From NCBI RefSeq assembly GCF_009737085.1, contig NZ_WOVL01000020.1, positions 28,302 through 92,301 on the forward strand: a stretch of 64,000 bases of DNA, written 5' to 3'. Positions within the stretch are counted from its first letter, which is position 1. Each line of letters starts with the position of its first letter. The DNA comes from Paenibacillus sp. NEAU-GSW1. Its GTDB lineage: Bacteria > Bacillota > Bacilli > Paenibacillales > Paenibacillaceae. The position numbers and the translations under genes were made by a program. Shown here in pieces: positions 18,257-26,385 of the stretch. The notes under the pieces were generated by a model that was given only the letters and a program-made list of their open reading frames with translations, did not search any database and had not been told where the DNA came from.

Positions 18257-18775
18257 CTACTCCTTAGACTCCGTTTTGTTAACGACTGGGATCCAAACTT
18301 CTATTTCGTACATAACTCGGAAACCACTCGCCCCAAATACGCTTCCACAACCCATGGATATCATTCTGTCCATCGGGATTGATTCCTGTTGAAAAAATCG
18401 CGTAAATCTGTGGGGGAATACGCAGCTTTTCAAATCCTTGCGGCAAGCCATTCTGAGGCAAAAAACAACCGATCATATAGGAGAATCGCTCACCTTGGTT
18501 GTTGTATAAAACCGCATGAATCTGACCGTGATCCCCCAAACTTGCAGCGGAACGAATTCGCTTTACTGTTCCGTCGGAAATACACCTCTCCCACAATTGA
18601 GGGATTTCAATATACGGATTTTCGCCATCGGCTTTGACCAAAGTCGTAACCCCGAACATGCCGCGGATAGGTCTTGAGCGTAACGCCTTTGTCGCGCGCT
18701 GACATCGGCACCACGCCATGCATTTTTTTGAATGCTCTGGAAAAAGCCTCGGATCAAGATCCTGCTTTAAGTATA
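18257..18775 (-). pseudogene. AraC-type regulator with GyrI-like effector domain, frameshifted
   Basis: Three frames on the minus strand complement each other. EAFSRAFKKMHGV...ARDKGVTLKTYPR (about 18770-18690) is the end of an AraC HTH domain. The frame ending near 18310 continues with a GyrI-like ligand-binding domain (YIEIPQLWERC...GQIHAVLYNN). A third frame supplies its true end, MYEIEVWIPVVNKTESKE, at 18257. At least two frameshifts separate these parts, and the first HTH is missing. Related AraC/GyrI proteins respond to small hydrophobic molecules; this one cannot be functional. Confidence 0.75.
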
Positions 18776-18909
18776 AGTAATGGTGTGAAGCGGGGCCTTG
18801 CAATTCTTGCACAAAAATATCATGTTGCCGGTATCTAAACGCGGGTTGTTCCACTCAAATAATCGAATGGCGGCTTAATCAGCTTTGAAGAATAATGCCA
18901 AACCCCTTA

Positions 18910-19542
18910 TTAGAAACGTTTGGCAACTTCCTTAGCATGCGCAATTGCCTCTTCTTTAATGGCTGGAGCTCGCTCTGATGATGCCGTTCCTTCAGCAAAA
19001 ATGGCCTCCATAGATTGAATCCCATAGAACTGCAAAATCTTTTTCAGATAGCTGTATCCCATTTCAACTTCAGCAAGGGGACCTTCCGAATAAACGGAAC
19101 CGCTAGCTTGAATGTGCAAGGCTTTCTTGCCGGACAGCAGACCGACAGGACCATTATGGGTATATTTGAACGTCTTGCCCGGAATTGAAGTCGCATCCGT
19201 GTATGCTTTCAAAACCGGCGGGATCGAGAAATTCCACATAGGGGAAACATACACATACTTATCGGCAGCCACGTATTGATCAACAATCGCCTCAAGGCGA
19301 GCTACTTTTGATTTCTCGGCATCAGACAGTTGATCGAACGACAAGCCCGATCGAAGCTTTCCCCAACCGCGTAAAACATCAGCATCAAATTGTGGAATAT
19401 TCTCCTTGTACATATCCAAATGAATAACTTTATCAGTTGGATTTGACTCACGGTATGCTTCAATAAATTGTTTGCCTACGGCGAGGCTAAAAGATTCCTG
19501 AGGATCAAGGGGATGTGCGGTGATGTACAGTACAGTTGCCAT
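18910..19542 (-). CDS. azoR: FMN-dependent NADH:quinone oxidoreductase / azoreductase
   Basis: 210 residues from the ATG at 19540-19542 ([11 protein letters not shown]), which follows an AGAAGGGAAG ribosome site; an in-frame ATG further upstream lacks one. The flavodoxin-like fold is seen in the FMN phosphate segment [14 protein letters not shown], in [17 protein letters not shown] (the typical MYNFxxPxxLKxxxD block) and in the ASGSVYSEG loop. The family reduces azo dyes and quinones with NADH and protects against thiol-specific stress. It is divergent from an HxlR-type regulator, the usual pairing for this gene in bacilli. Confidence 0.93.
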   Translation of the reverse strand: MATVLYITAHPLDPQESFSLAVGKQFIEAYRESNPTDKVIHLDMYKENIPQFDADVLRGWGKLRSGLSFDQLSDAEKSKVARLEAIVDQYVAADKYVYVSPMWNFSIPPVLKAYTDATSIPGKTFKYTHNGPVGLLSGKKALHIQASGSVYSEGPLAEVEMGYSYLKKILQFYGIQSMEAIFAEGTASSERAPAIKEEAIAHAKEVAKRF

Positions 19543-19676
19543 GAAATAAAACTTCCCTTCTGTAATTAAAATAAATACACTTTCTAGATTTATCATATAA
19601 TACTAACTCACTTATGGTAAGAAGGATAAATAATGTGGTATAGTATTAAAAAAGGTACTGTAATGGAGGCCAACGC

Positions 19677-20036
19677 ATGCACAAGAACCCTTTCCAATGT
19701 CAATTTGTTACGGCGCTGGATTCGATCGTCGGCAAGTGGAAGCCGATTATCCTTTATCATTTGCTTCAAGGCAAACCACTGCGGTTCAATGAGCTAAGAA
19801 GATTGCTGCCCGATATCACTCAAAGGATGCTTACACTCCATCTGCGCGAATTGGAGGAGGAGGAGCTCGTTAAACGAGTCATTTATCCGCAAATCCCGCC
19901 GAAAGTGGAATACTCCATCACGGAATACGGCATGAGCCTGTCTCCGGTGTTGGAAACCTTACATCAATGGGGATTGGCCCATGTCGAGCGAAAACAGCTG
20001 AAAAAGGCGAAAAATGAACAAACAGAAACGGACTAG
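19677..20036 (+). CDS. HxlR family transcriptional regulator
   Basis: 119 residues. The signature VGKWKPIILYHLLQGKPLRFNELRRLLPDITQRMLTLHLRELEEEELVKR is a textbook HxlR winged HTH. A GGAGGCC site precedes the ATG at 19677. It is divergent from the azoreductase gene and most likely represses it, sensing electrophiles or quinones. The position of a redox cysteine (C9 in NPFQCQFV) matches the N-terminal sensing cysteine known in related regulators. Confidence 0.92.
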   Translation: MHKNPFQCQFVTALDSIVGKWKPIILYHLLQGKPLRFNELRRLLPDITQRMLTLHLRELEEEELVKRVIYPQIPPKVEYSITEYGMSLSPVLETLHQWGLAHVERKQLKKAKNEQTETD

Positions 20037-20060
20037 CGGTTGACATTACGCTAGTCCGTT
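20028..20060 (+). terminator. Intrinsic terminator overlapping the hxlR stop codon
   Basis: ACGGACTAGCG and CGCTAGTCCGT are perfect 11-bp arms, followed by TTTC. The TAG stop codon is inside the left arm. From 20065 to 20260 only unrecognised, gene-free sequence is seen. Confidence 0.8.
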
Positions 20061-20260
20061 TCATTCTGCACCGTGTCAAAAAGATAACGAAAGTGAATAT
20101 AAGGCATGTCTAGCACAGCGACGTGCCGGAAATAAAGAAGATCGCCCATCCTGCCAGACTGAAAGTCCAGCACGTACAGCTTGACATTGAGCGTGCCCTT
20201 CCCCAACCCACGCCGGTCAACGCGTTATTGTAGGCTCCTTCGAGATTTTTCCCTAAAAAC

Positions 20261-20310
20261 TTGCCGTTACTTGTGATACGGTTCAGCTTAACATTCTAGC
20301 GGCGAACTTG
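20261..20310 (-). repeat. rlmH-type attachment site remnant 1 (left end of the island)
   Basis: On the minus strand the core reads GCT GAA CCG TAT CAC AAG TAA, i.e. A-E-P-Y-H-K-stop, like the end of RlmH. Outer arms AACTTGCCGTT (left) and AGCGGCGAACTT (right, 20298-20309) form an imperfect inverted repeat around it. Confidence 0.8.
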
Positions 20311-20317
20311 AATAAGA

Positions 20318-20475
20318 GCGCCGACTTCCCCGTCCCTATGGAGCACCAAACTCCACCCAAAGTCGAAAATTCCATCACCGAATACGGCAAATGCATGCCG
20401 CCGTTATTACAAGCTATGAATGATTAGGGAATGGCTCATATCGCACATTTAAACGAGCTATATGGGGAAGATTGA
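20318..20475 (+). pseudogene. HxlR regulator 3' fragment with an internal stop
   Basis: The frame containing ATG 20338 reads MEHQTPPKVENSITEYGKCM, then PPLLQAMND, stop, GMAHIAHLNEL. This parallels PPKVEYSITEYGMSLSPVLETLHQWGLAHVER in the intact HxlR gene 300 bp to the left. A TAG stands where the family has tryptophan. Only the C-terminal third of the gene is left, cut just inside attachment site 1. Confidence 0.8.
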
Positions 20476-20495
20476 GCGGCAGATTACGAGAAGAG

Positions 20496-20930
20496 TTATC
20501 CGACTTTCGGCTTTTTGCGTAACGCCCGTATAGCGAGATAACACAAGAAGCCGAACGGACCGAACATGAGGATGAAAAACAACAGAACCGATTGTAACGG
20601 CAGCGGAACATAACGATTCGCCATATTGTCCCGGTACACGTAGTGACCGACCGCCTGATCGAAGCAGAGCACATGCAACCACACGAGAAGAGCAAAGTCG
20701 GGATCGGATAAGAGTCGGACTACCCCTTCAGGCGAGCCGAAATCGTTCACGAAACCGAGCCCGCCCTCCGCTATGGCAGTTATGATTCCGACGGCATACA
20801 ACAGTGCAAGGTATATGGGGAAGACAGCAGTGTTGGCCAAAAACCGGGTGAACCGCCACTTAGGCAGCAGGATCAGGAGTACCCAGCCCAGCATCGCAAT
20901 TCCAGCAATCGAAAATAAGGTTTCAATCAT
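20496..20930 (-). CDS. ABA4-like (DUF4281) membrane protein
   Basis: 144 residues with four hydrophobic helices. LLVWLHVLCFDQAVGHYVYRD and MFGPFGFLCYLAIR match the conserved blocks of the ABA4-like family (named from a plant neoxanthin-related protein; the bacterial role is unknown). The start overlaps the preceding membrane-protein gene by 4 bp, so the two form one transcription unit. The unit appears to be driven by the MerR-type promoter at 21862-21892. Confidence 0.8.
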   Translation of the reverse strand: MIETLFSIAGIAMLGWVLLILLPKWRFTRFLANTAVFPIYLALLYAVGIITAIAEGGLGFVNDFGSPEGVVRLLSDPDFALLVWLHVLCFDQAVGHYVYRDNMANRYVPLPLQSVLLFFILMFGPFGFLCYLAIRALRKKPKVG

Positions 20931-21826
20931 CGTGAAAGTCCTCTATCTTTCAAAAGATTGCAGAGCGATGCGCCCCCCGTCGACTTCAGCAGTCTGCGAA
21001 CAGAGACTACGGCGACAGCCAGCCATACAAGCAGCATGACGCCGGTTAGAGCCGGGAGCGCAGTCAGTTCGAACATGGTTTGACCGAGACCAGTTTGAAT
21101 GGAGATGAGAAGGATCGACATCGTCCATGCGATGCTGCCGGCGTGAATCCACCTACGGGCGAGCTTCCCGTCTGTTCTTGCCCGCTCAAGCAGCCAGCCG
21201 ATCAGTGGAAGTGCTTGCAGTGCATGGAAACTCAGCCCGTGAAGGACGATCAGATTGCCGGCGTCTCCTGTATAGCGACCCATCAGCGCAATCATCCATA
21301 ATCCTCCGGCGAAGGCGACCATCGTTGACACGAATGCATAACGGATGCCTAGAACAAGCAGCGGACGCGTTACAGGCCGATCCTTACGGAAAAAAGGGAT
21401 CGCAAGCAACACGGTGAAGACGATAAATACGAGCGATTCCAGAGCGAATAAATAGCCGAATATCGAATCGGCGATCGTGCCGACTTGCGTGTACCGCGGA
21501 TTGATGCCGCGAAGATGCTGGATCGTCTCCACCGCGTACGAGTAGAGAGCGCCTATAATAAATACCCATCGGATCATTGCCCGTTTGCGAGAAGCAAAGC
21601 CGGATAACGGCAGGATTGCGGCTATAGACAGGATGAATACCCCGAGTGCGGCATCGAACGAAAAAGCACTCTCCAGATCCCCTTCCGGCAGTACAGCCGC
21701 TCCATTGAAACCGATATAAAGAGCAACGATTGCGGCTAACACAATACCTAGCAAACCTACCATGACAAGCAATCGTTCACCTGCGAACAGCCTCCCGTCC
21801 ATTTCCTTAGCGGCTAAGAAGTTCAT
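20927..21826 (-). CDS. Multi-pass membrane protein of unknown function
   Basis: About 300 residues with eight predicted helices. I start it at the ATG 21824-21826 (MNFLAAKEMDG), 9 bp after AGGAGG; ATGs 6 and further bases upstream are closer to the ribosome site than usual. No catalytic motif is seen; conserved-looking polar positions lie in HLRGINPRYTQ and LIVLHGLSFHALQALPLIGWLLER, the second with two membrane histidines. It is co-transcribed with the ABA4-like gene and downstream of a drug-sensing MerR regulator, so a role in membrane stress or drug response is possible. Confidence 0.75.
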   Translation of the reverse strand: MNFLAAKEMDGRLFAGERLLVMVGLLGIVLAAIVALYIGFNGAAVLPEGDLESAFSFDAALGVFILSIAAILPLSGFASRKRAMIRWVFIIGALYSYAVETIQHLRGINPRYTQVGTIADSIFGYLFALESLVFIVFTVLLAIPFFRKDRPVTRPLLVLGIRYAFVSTMVAFAGGLWMIALMGRYTGDAGNLIVLHGLSFHALQALPLIGWLLERARTDGKLARRWIHAGSIAWTMSILLISIQTGLGQTMFELTALPALTGVMLLVWLAVAVVSVRRLLKSTGGASLCNLLKDRGLSR

Positions 21827-21861
21827 TGCCATTCTCCTCCTATTTTTGTTCGGATGAGAAC

Positions 21862-21892
21862 ACAATAAACCCTATAGCAACTATAGAGTCAA
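21862..21892 (-). promoter_or_regulatory. MerR-type promoter with a 19-bp spacer
   Basis: On the minus strand a -35 TTGACT (21887-21892) and a -10 TATTGT (21862-21867) are 19 bp apart. The spacer holds the perfect palindrome CTATAG-TTG-CTATAG. A 19-bp spacer with a centred dyad is the hallmark of promoters activated by MerR proteins through DNA untwisting. The -35 box lies inside the last codons of the merR gene and the promoter points at the membrane-protein pair. Confidence 0.82.
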
Positions 21893-22741
21893 CCGTTTCG
21901 TTACGGGCACTTGCAATTCGACGATAAAATCTTCAGGTTTTCCCATTTGCGTCATGTCCACTAAGTATTGCTCCATGGAGGGGCCGATCTCGTCATAGCC
22001 GTTGGTCGACATCCACTCGAGCAATTTCCCATAGATCCGTTTGCAGGATTCTCTATTGGGAATGCCGCAGTAGAGCGCCGTAATAAACTCTCCCCCCTCG
22101 ATGATGCGCGTGGAAGCTGATTCTGCCCCTCCGCTTTCGACAGGGATACAAACTTCAATATCGCAATCATGTTGCTCGAAGGTCATGATATTCTCATGGT
22201 ACACCGACATGGTATATCCATGAGGAGTCAGACCATTCATTTCTATCTTGTGAAAAAGCTCGGTAAATCGCGTAACCGAACGTTCCATTCCGACGGCATC
22301 GCGCCTACGGTCAAACGCAACACAGCGGTCCGGATAGTTTTTCAGTTCGATCAGGACATCAAGCTCCTTGAACTCATCGCTCAACGCTTGGAGATAATTC
22401 ACTTGCGCCATTCTTTGTTCAATTGCCGTCGTGATCTGCTCCAGCCTTCGAATCTCCTGTAAAGCTTCCGCATGCTTGGCTTCCATCATTTCCATCATGC
22501 TGTTTAGCTTATTGCTTTTCAACGTGTGACTGATTTCCTCAAGCTTGAAATTTAGCGACTTCAAGCCTTGGACGATTTTGACATGAAGAAGATCATGATT
22601 AGAATAATACCGGTAGCCTGTGAACTTATCTGTTTCGCTCGGATTGACCAATCCGATCTTGTCGTAGAAACGAAGCGTCTGAATGCTCAAATTGCAAATT
22701 TTCGATGCTTGGCCAATGGAATACAGTTGATCCTTTCGCAT
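21881..22741 (-). CDS. MerR family regulator with GyrI-like effector domain (BmrR type)
   Basis: 286 residues. The N-terminal HTH YSIGQASKICNLSIQTLRFYDKIGLVNPSETDKFTGYRYYS is a standard MerR domain. A long dimerisation helix (about residues 75-120) and a C-terminal GyrI-like domain follow, ending GMTQMGKPEDFIVELQVPV-like. This is the architecture of BmrR, which binds cationic lipophilic drugs. It most likely activates the 19-bp-spacer promoter overlapping its own 3' end, and so the two membrane genes. Confidence 0.93.
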   Translation of the reverse strand: MRKDQLYSIGQASKICNLSIQTLRFYDKIGLVNPSETDKFTGYRYYSNHDLLHVKIVQGLKSLNFKLEEISHTLKSNKLNSMMEMMEAKHAEALQEIRRLEQITTAIEQRMAQVNYLQALSDEFKELDVLIELKNYPDRCVAFDRRRDAVGMERSVTRFTELFHKIEMNGLTPHGYTMSVYHENIMTFEQHDCDIEVCIPVESGGAESASTRIIEGGEFITALYCGIPNRESCKRIYGKLLEWMSTNGYDEIGPSMEQYLVDMTQMGKPEDFIVELQVPVTKRLTL

Positions 22742-22909
22742 GAGTCGCTACTCCCTTCACTGGGGATATTGACGTATAACGGAACTATACGACTTTGAAA
22801 GATAGGCAGAACCTCAAGTTGAATGGCTTGGCAGTTCAGAACGATTAAAGGAAAGCAGACGGTAGCTTCTTTTGATGATTTGGAGCTTGCTTTTGTCGAA
22901 CTATGATCA

Positions 22910-22960
22910 GAAGAATAACCGCCCAAAATCCAATAAGGATTTTGAGCGGTTTATTCTTCT
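22910..22960. terminator. Long near-perfect hairpin
   Basis: AGAAGAATAACCGCCCAAAATC and GATTTTGAGCGGTTTATTCTTCT pair with few mismatches around CAATAAG. On the minus strand it follows the gene remnant at 22967; it may also insulate merR. Confidence 0.7.
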
Positions 22961-22966
22961 GCCTAA

Positions 22967-23050
22967 CCATTCACGTTCACCGTCTGCCAGTCTTCCACGC
23001 CGTTCACAAACACTTGCCGCTCGTGTCCGTTAGTAAAGGAATGGCTGTTT
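22967..23050 (-). pseudogene. 3' remnant of an unrecognised gene
   Basis: Minus-strand reading gives HSFTNGHERQVFVNGVEDWQ, then TVNVNG, stop, directly before a strong hairpin terminator. The sequence looks like a real protein C-terminus, but an in-frame stop lies just upstream and no start is available. I do not recognise the family. Confidence 0.4.
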
Positions 23051-23077
23051 TAATGGCAGCCTAAGGTATTTATTATT

Positions 23078-23956
23078 CTATTCAATCTTAGCTGTATCCC
23101 AAGCTTTTTTAAATTCATTGATATTGTTGTATCGTTTTTCTCGTTCCTTACTGATTGCTCTTAAAGCTACTTCGTAAAGGGATCTGTTTGCTTCCCATTT
23201 TGAATAAGATTGATCCATCTCACCACCAAGTAATCCAAATGCGATAGCCCCCATTGTGAAAACATTCGTTTTTGAATCAATAGGAGCTCCTAATGTAAAT
23301 TCTTCTGGAGACTTGGATCGTCTTGCTCCCCAAAATTTTTCTCCAATATCATTGACAGATGGGGCTTCTCTATAAAAATCAATATCGCAGATTTTAGTAA
23401 TATCCTGAGAAAAATCATACAAAATACTGCCGTCATAGAAATCGACGGCTATATACCCTTTTGATTCGACATATCTGTGGAATTCATAAATGGCATCTAA
23501 TGAATGCAGCCTTCTCTCAACCGTTAACTGTTTGTATTTATAGAACGGTGAATCAGGATGAGTATGTTTAAATGCTTCTCCTACAAATAACCAATGTGAA
23601 TGCAAGCATTCACCATTAAACCATTCAAAAATGGCAGCGTACCCGTTTTCGGTTTCAAAATGATCAACCAGCTTTATTAGATACGGATGTTCTAAGGTTG
23701 TGTATAGCGGTATTGCAGTTGATAGTCGTAGGATTGCGTCCCGAGGGTTTCCGGAAAAGTCCATTGGTTTACAACCCGCATACTTAACAAATAGCTTTTT
23801 GCCACCCTTCTCAATTCCGAAACAAATGTTTCCAGAATCCTGTTGATCGAACACGCAAAAAACTTTACCAAGCGATTGTAGCCATGAGAAATCGTGCTGC
23901 CCCTGAAGCTTAAATTCAACACTATCTAACTTGATCAATACTGGCTGCTGATTCAT
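23078..23956 (-). CDS. Serine/threonine protein kinase-like protein
   Basis: 292 residues. The glycine-rich loop is degenerate, the lysine is in KKLFVKYAG, the HRD-like catalytic segment is GYIAVDFYDGSILYD, and the DFG-like metal site is KICDIDFYRE. A C-lobe helix FTMGAIAFGLLGGE follows and the C-terminus is NINEFKKAWDTAKIE. It lacks membrane and sensor domains. Soluble small kinases of this kind are scattered in Bacilli with unknown targets. A fragment of a second copy lies at 26336. Low GC content compared with its neighbours supports acquisition. Confidence 0.8.
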   Translation of the reverse strand: MNQQPVLIKLDSVEFKLQGQHDFSWLQSLGKVFCVFDQQDSGNICFGIEKGGKKLFVKYAGCKPMDFSGNPRDAILRLSTAIPLYTTLEHPYLIKLVDHFETENGYAAIFEWFNGECLHSHWLFVGEAFKHTHPDSPFYKYKQLTVERRLHSLDAIYEFHRYVESKGYIAVDFYDGSILYDFSQDITKICDIDFYREAPSVNDIGEKFWGARRSKSPEEFTLGAPIDSKTNVFTMGAIAFGLLGGEMDQSYSKWEANRSLYEVALRAISKEREKRYNNINEFKKAWDTAKIE

Positions 23957-24104
23957 TTTATCTTCCCCTTAATGTTGGGGACTCCCGTAGTTTAGCGGGC
24001 TAGTTATACGTTATCCCCTTAATTTTATTAGCCCTATTATCGTTTACATGCATCTTCATAAGACAACACTCCTTTCGTTACTTAATTTTACCATACTACA
24101 ACGA

Positions 24105-24154
24105 TTTACCACTATTTGTGATGCGGTTCAGCATATCATCGCTAAGGCGAAATT
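24105..24154 (-). repeat. rlmH-type attachment site remnant 2
   Basis: The core reads GCT GAA CCG CAT CAC AAA TAG on the minus strand (A-E-P-H-H-K-stop), the most diverged copy. A right arm AAGGCGAAATT (24144-24154) is inverted relative to AATTTACC/GATTTACC on the left. Confidence 0.75.
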
Positions 24155-24517
24155 ATTTTTGTCGCGGGTGAAGGACAGCCGATCAAGCAAGCCTTCGATT
24201 CTCGCCTCCCTGCAGGGAACATATTCGATGTTCCGCCGGTAAGGTACGAACGTCGCGGACATCGCATATTCGTACACACGGTCGTCTATAACCCGGCCGA
24301 TGGCGGTGAACGCTTGCAACGGCTCGCCGTCTCCCATCTCCATGCGAGGAGAACAGTACACCAGCCAATCCCCCGGTTGCATCCGGCGTAACGGCGCAGA
24401 TTTACCGTGACACATCTGGGCGAAGCCGCCGCTAACCCCCCGCTGCACGTGCGACGCCGAGACGACGCCTATCCAATAAGAAGGGTTTCCACTTTCCGGC
24501 CCTGGCTGGCTACCCAT
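24128..24517 (-). pseudogene. EVE domain protein truncated at its 3' end by attachment site 2
   Basis: 129 codons remain. The start PSYWIGVVSASHVQRGV and the block RRMQPGDWLVYCSPR, AFTAIGRVIDD and FVPYRRNIEYV identify an EVE domain, a PUA-like fold thought to read modified nucleic-acid bases. The family normally ends with about 20 more residues after LSFTRDKNN; here those are replaced by FALAMIC, encoded by the inverted-repeat arm and core of attachment site 2. It may still make a nearly complete protein. Overlaps the DinB gene start by 8 bp. Confidence 0.8.
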
Positions 24518-25094
24518 GCGCTTCCCTCCAAGCGTCGTCCAAACGCATCTTCTGGAGCAAATGATGGCGATAGTGCATCTCGATCAGTCGGAACCATTCC
24601 AACGCGTTCAATCCGCCGAATCGCGGATGGAGAACCGTATTTCGAACGATCTCCTTACCCGGTTCTAATCGCACTTGGGTAACCGGATCAAACTCCGACG
24701 CAATCGTCGGTTCGATCTCGACCATCCGACGTACCGTATCCCGCAACCCGCCGACAAGTTGTTCCTTGCTTTCCGGTTGCGGCGGCGTGTATTGCGGGGA
24801 CGGGGGAACTCGAATTCGATCCGGCGGGAAGCTCCCCGTCTTGAACAAATCCTCCCCCGGCTTCGTCTTTCCCGCCCGTGAGACTTCCGGGCTGCCGCCC
24901 GGTTCAAGGCACAATGCGGCGTTCCTCAATTGCATAAACTGCGCGGAACGGATTAAATGCATGTACATCTGACCAAGCGACCATTCGTCCTCCGCCGGCT
25001 TCCAAAGCAGCTGATCAAGACTTGAGCCATCCAATTCTCGAATATAAACGCTGACCGTCTCCTCGAATTTACGCAACGTTTCTTTCGTATCCAT
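24510..25094 (-). CDS. DinB superfamily protein
   Basis: 194 residues, four-helix-bundle DinB/YfiT-like fold. Candidate metal ligands are the histidines in LGQMYMHLIRSAQ and in EMHYRHHLLQ, placed as in the DinB_2 family. Such proteins are metal-dependent thiol transferases or of unknown activity. It sits with EVE and WYL genes in one module, all on the minus strand. Confidence 0.82.
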   Translation of the reverse strand: MDTKETLRKFEETVSVYIRELDGSSLDQLLWKPAEDEWSLGQMYMHLIRSAQFMQLRNAALCLEPGGSPEVSRAGKTKPGEDLFKTGSFPPDRIRVPPSPQYTPPQPESKEQLVGGLRDTVRRMVEIEPTIASEFDPVTQVRLEPGKEIVRNTVLHPRFGGLNALEWFRLIEMHYRHHLLQKMRLDDAWREAHG

Positions 25095-25141
25095 TTGCCG
25101 AAACCAGCTCCTTTTTGTTTAACCTGAATCCAGCATACAAA

Positions 25142-25173
25142 AACGCTACTGACAGCAGTTTGTCAGTAGCGTT
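25142..25173 (-). terminator. Intrinsic terminator overlapping the WYL gene stop
   Basis: AACGCTACTGACA and TGTCAGTAGCGTT are perfect 13-bp arms; TTTTTG follows on the minus strand. The TGA stop of the WYL regulator is inside the first arm. Confidence 0.85.
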
Positions 25174-26110
25174 CAAGCATTTTTTTGATTTCCACGCGCA
25201 CCCGTTCTCGCAGCGATTCCGGCTCCAGCACACGCACCGCTGCACCCCATCCGAGCGTCCATTGAAGGAGTTCCTCCACCCGCCGGACACGGAACGTCGC
25301 TAACCAGCCTTCTTCCCCCGGCTCGAACGACTCCATGTAGAAATTATCCGATTCCTGAACCCGGTCCGCAATGGCTTGGTCGACCAACATAAGGACGGTC
25401 ACATTCCGATCGTCTATAGACCGGTGATCCTGAAAGCGAAAACCCGGTACGATCCTGAACGAATCTTCCAGTACGGCAAGCTCGTTCATGCGAGACAGCC
25501 GAAAGTGCCGGATGTCGTGCCTCAGCCCGCAGAACGCAACAAGCATCCACACCCCTTGGGAAAAAACGAGCCCGTAAGGATCAACCGTTCGCTCGCTATG
25601 CCGACATCCGTCCGGATCCGGCAAGCTTTTGGAGTAACGGAAACGAACCCTGCGCTTCCGCAGAATCGCTCGGCGCAACTGTTCGAACGTCTCTTTTTCC
25701 TGCCCGCGCGTTTTCGCTCCTCTTTCATCCAGCAGCCGAATCGCCGATCGGATCCGTTCGGTCTCCTCGCGTACGTTTTCCGGTAAAATCGCCTCGATCT
25801 TTTCCTGCGAACTGCGGGCCTTCGCGCCGTACTCAGCATCTAGCCTCATTTCGACGAAGTCCGACCCGATGAGCAGCGCCACCGCTTCCTCCGCCGTGAA
25901 GCTGACAGGAGGGAGAAAGTAGCCCTCCATTAAGGAGTAGCCTACCCCCGGCGCACCCGCCACCGGAACGCCCGCTTCGCTTAGCGCTTGAACGTCACGG
26001 TAAATCGTGCGGATACTCGTCTCGAACTTGGCAGCCAAATCCTCGGCGCGCAGCACGCCTTTACGCTGCAACTCAATGACGATAGCCAACATCCGTTCGG
26101 TCTTGTTCAC
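25163..26110 (-). CDS. YafY-type transcriptional regulator with HTH_11 and WYL domains
   Basis: 315 residues. The N-terminal winged HTH is RMLAIVIELQRKGVLRAEDLAAKFETSIRTIYRDVQALSEAG. The WYL domain starts near residue 140 (RVRFRYSKSLPD, VDPYGLVFSQGVWMLVAFC with the W-x-L variant), and a C-terminal WCX segment closes the protein. WYL domains bind nucleic-acid-type ligands and regulate defence and DNA-damage genes in many bacteria. It is adjacent to the DinB and EVE genes, its probable regulon. Confidence 0.9.
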   Translation of the reverse strand: MNKTERMLAIVIELQRKGVLRAEDLAAKFETSIRTIYRDVQALSEAGVPVAGAPGVGYSLMEGYFLPPVSFTAEEAVALLIGSDFVEMRLDAEYGAKARSSQEKIEAILPENVREETERIRSAIRLLDERGAKTRGQEKETFEQLRRAILRKRRVRFRYSKSLPDPDGCRHSERTVDPYGLVFSQGVWMLVAFCGLRHDIRHFRLSRMNELAVLEDSFRIVPGFRFQDHRSIDDRNVTVLMLVDQAIADRVQESDNFYMESFEPGEEGWLATFRVRRVEELLQWTLGWGAAVRVLEPESLRERVRVEIKKMLERY

Positions 26111-26162
26111 ATCATCCTCTTCCTTTTCTGAAACTTCAAAAAGACTTCAAATACACGTTCGA

Positions 26163-26217
26163 TAAAACTTGCCTTTACTTGTGATACAGTTCTCCGTTTT
26201 ACTCTAATGGCGAAATT
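26163..26217 (-). repeat. rlmH-type attachment site remnant 3
   Basis: The minus strand reads GGA GAA CTG TAT CAC AAG TAA (G-E-L-Y-H-K-stop). Inverted arms AAAACTTGCC (left) and GGCGAAATT (right, 26209-26217) enclose it. Confidence 0.8.
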
Positions 26218-26335
26218 GAAAGGCACCCATTTGGTATGTAATCATCCAGTTGCCCAAATTACCCCGATTGCCGCCGTCGTCGCCGCGCAGGCAGTCAATG
26301 ATGACGGGGTTTCTCTCGATATCACAGAACCATCC

Positions 26336-26385
26336 TAATCAATTGCTGCATCCCAAGCTGCCTTAAATTCAGATACATTATCATG
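26336..26385 (-). pseudogene. C-terminal fragment of a second kinase-like gene
   Basis: The minus strand reads HDNVSEFKAAWDAAID, stop, matching YNNINEFKKAWDTAKIE at the end of the kinase-like gene at 23078. Only about 16 codons survive, directly next to the end of the TetR gene. Confidence 0.6.
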
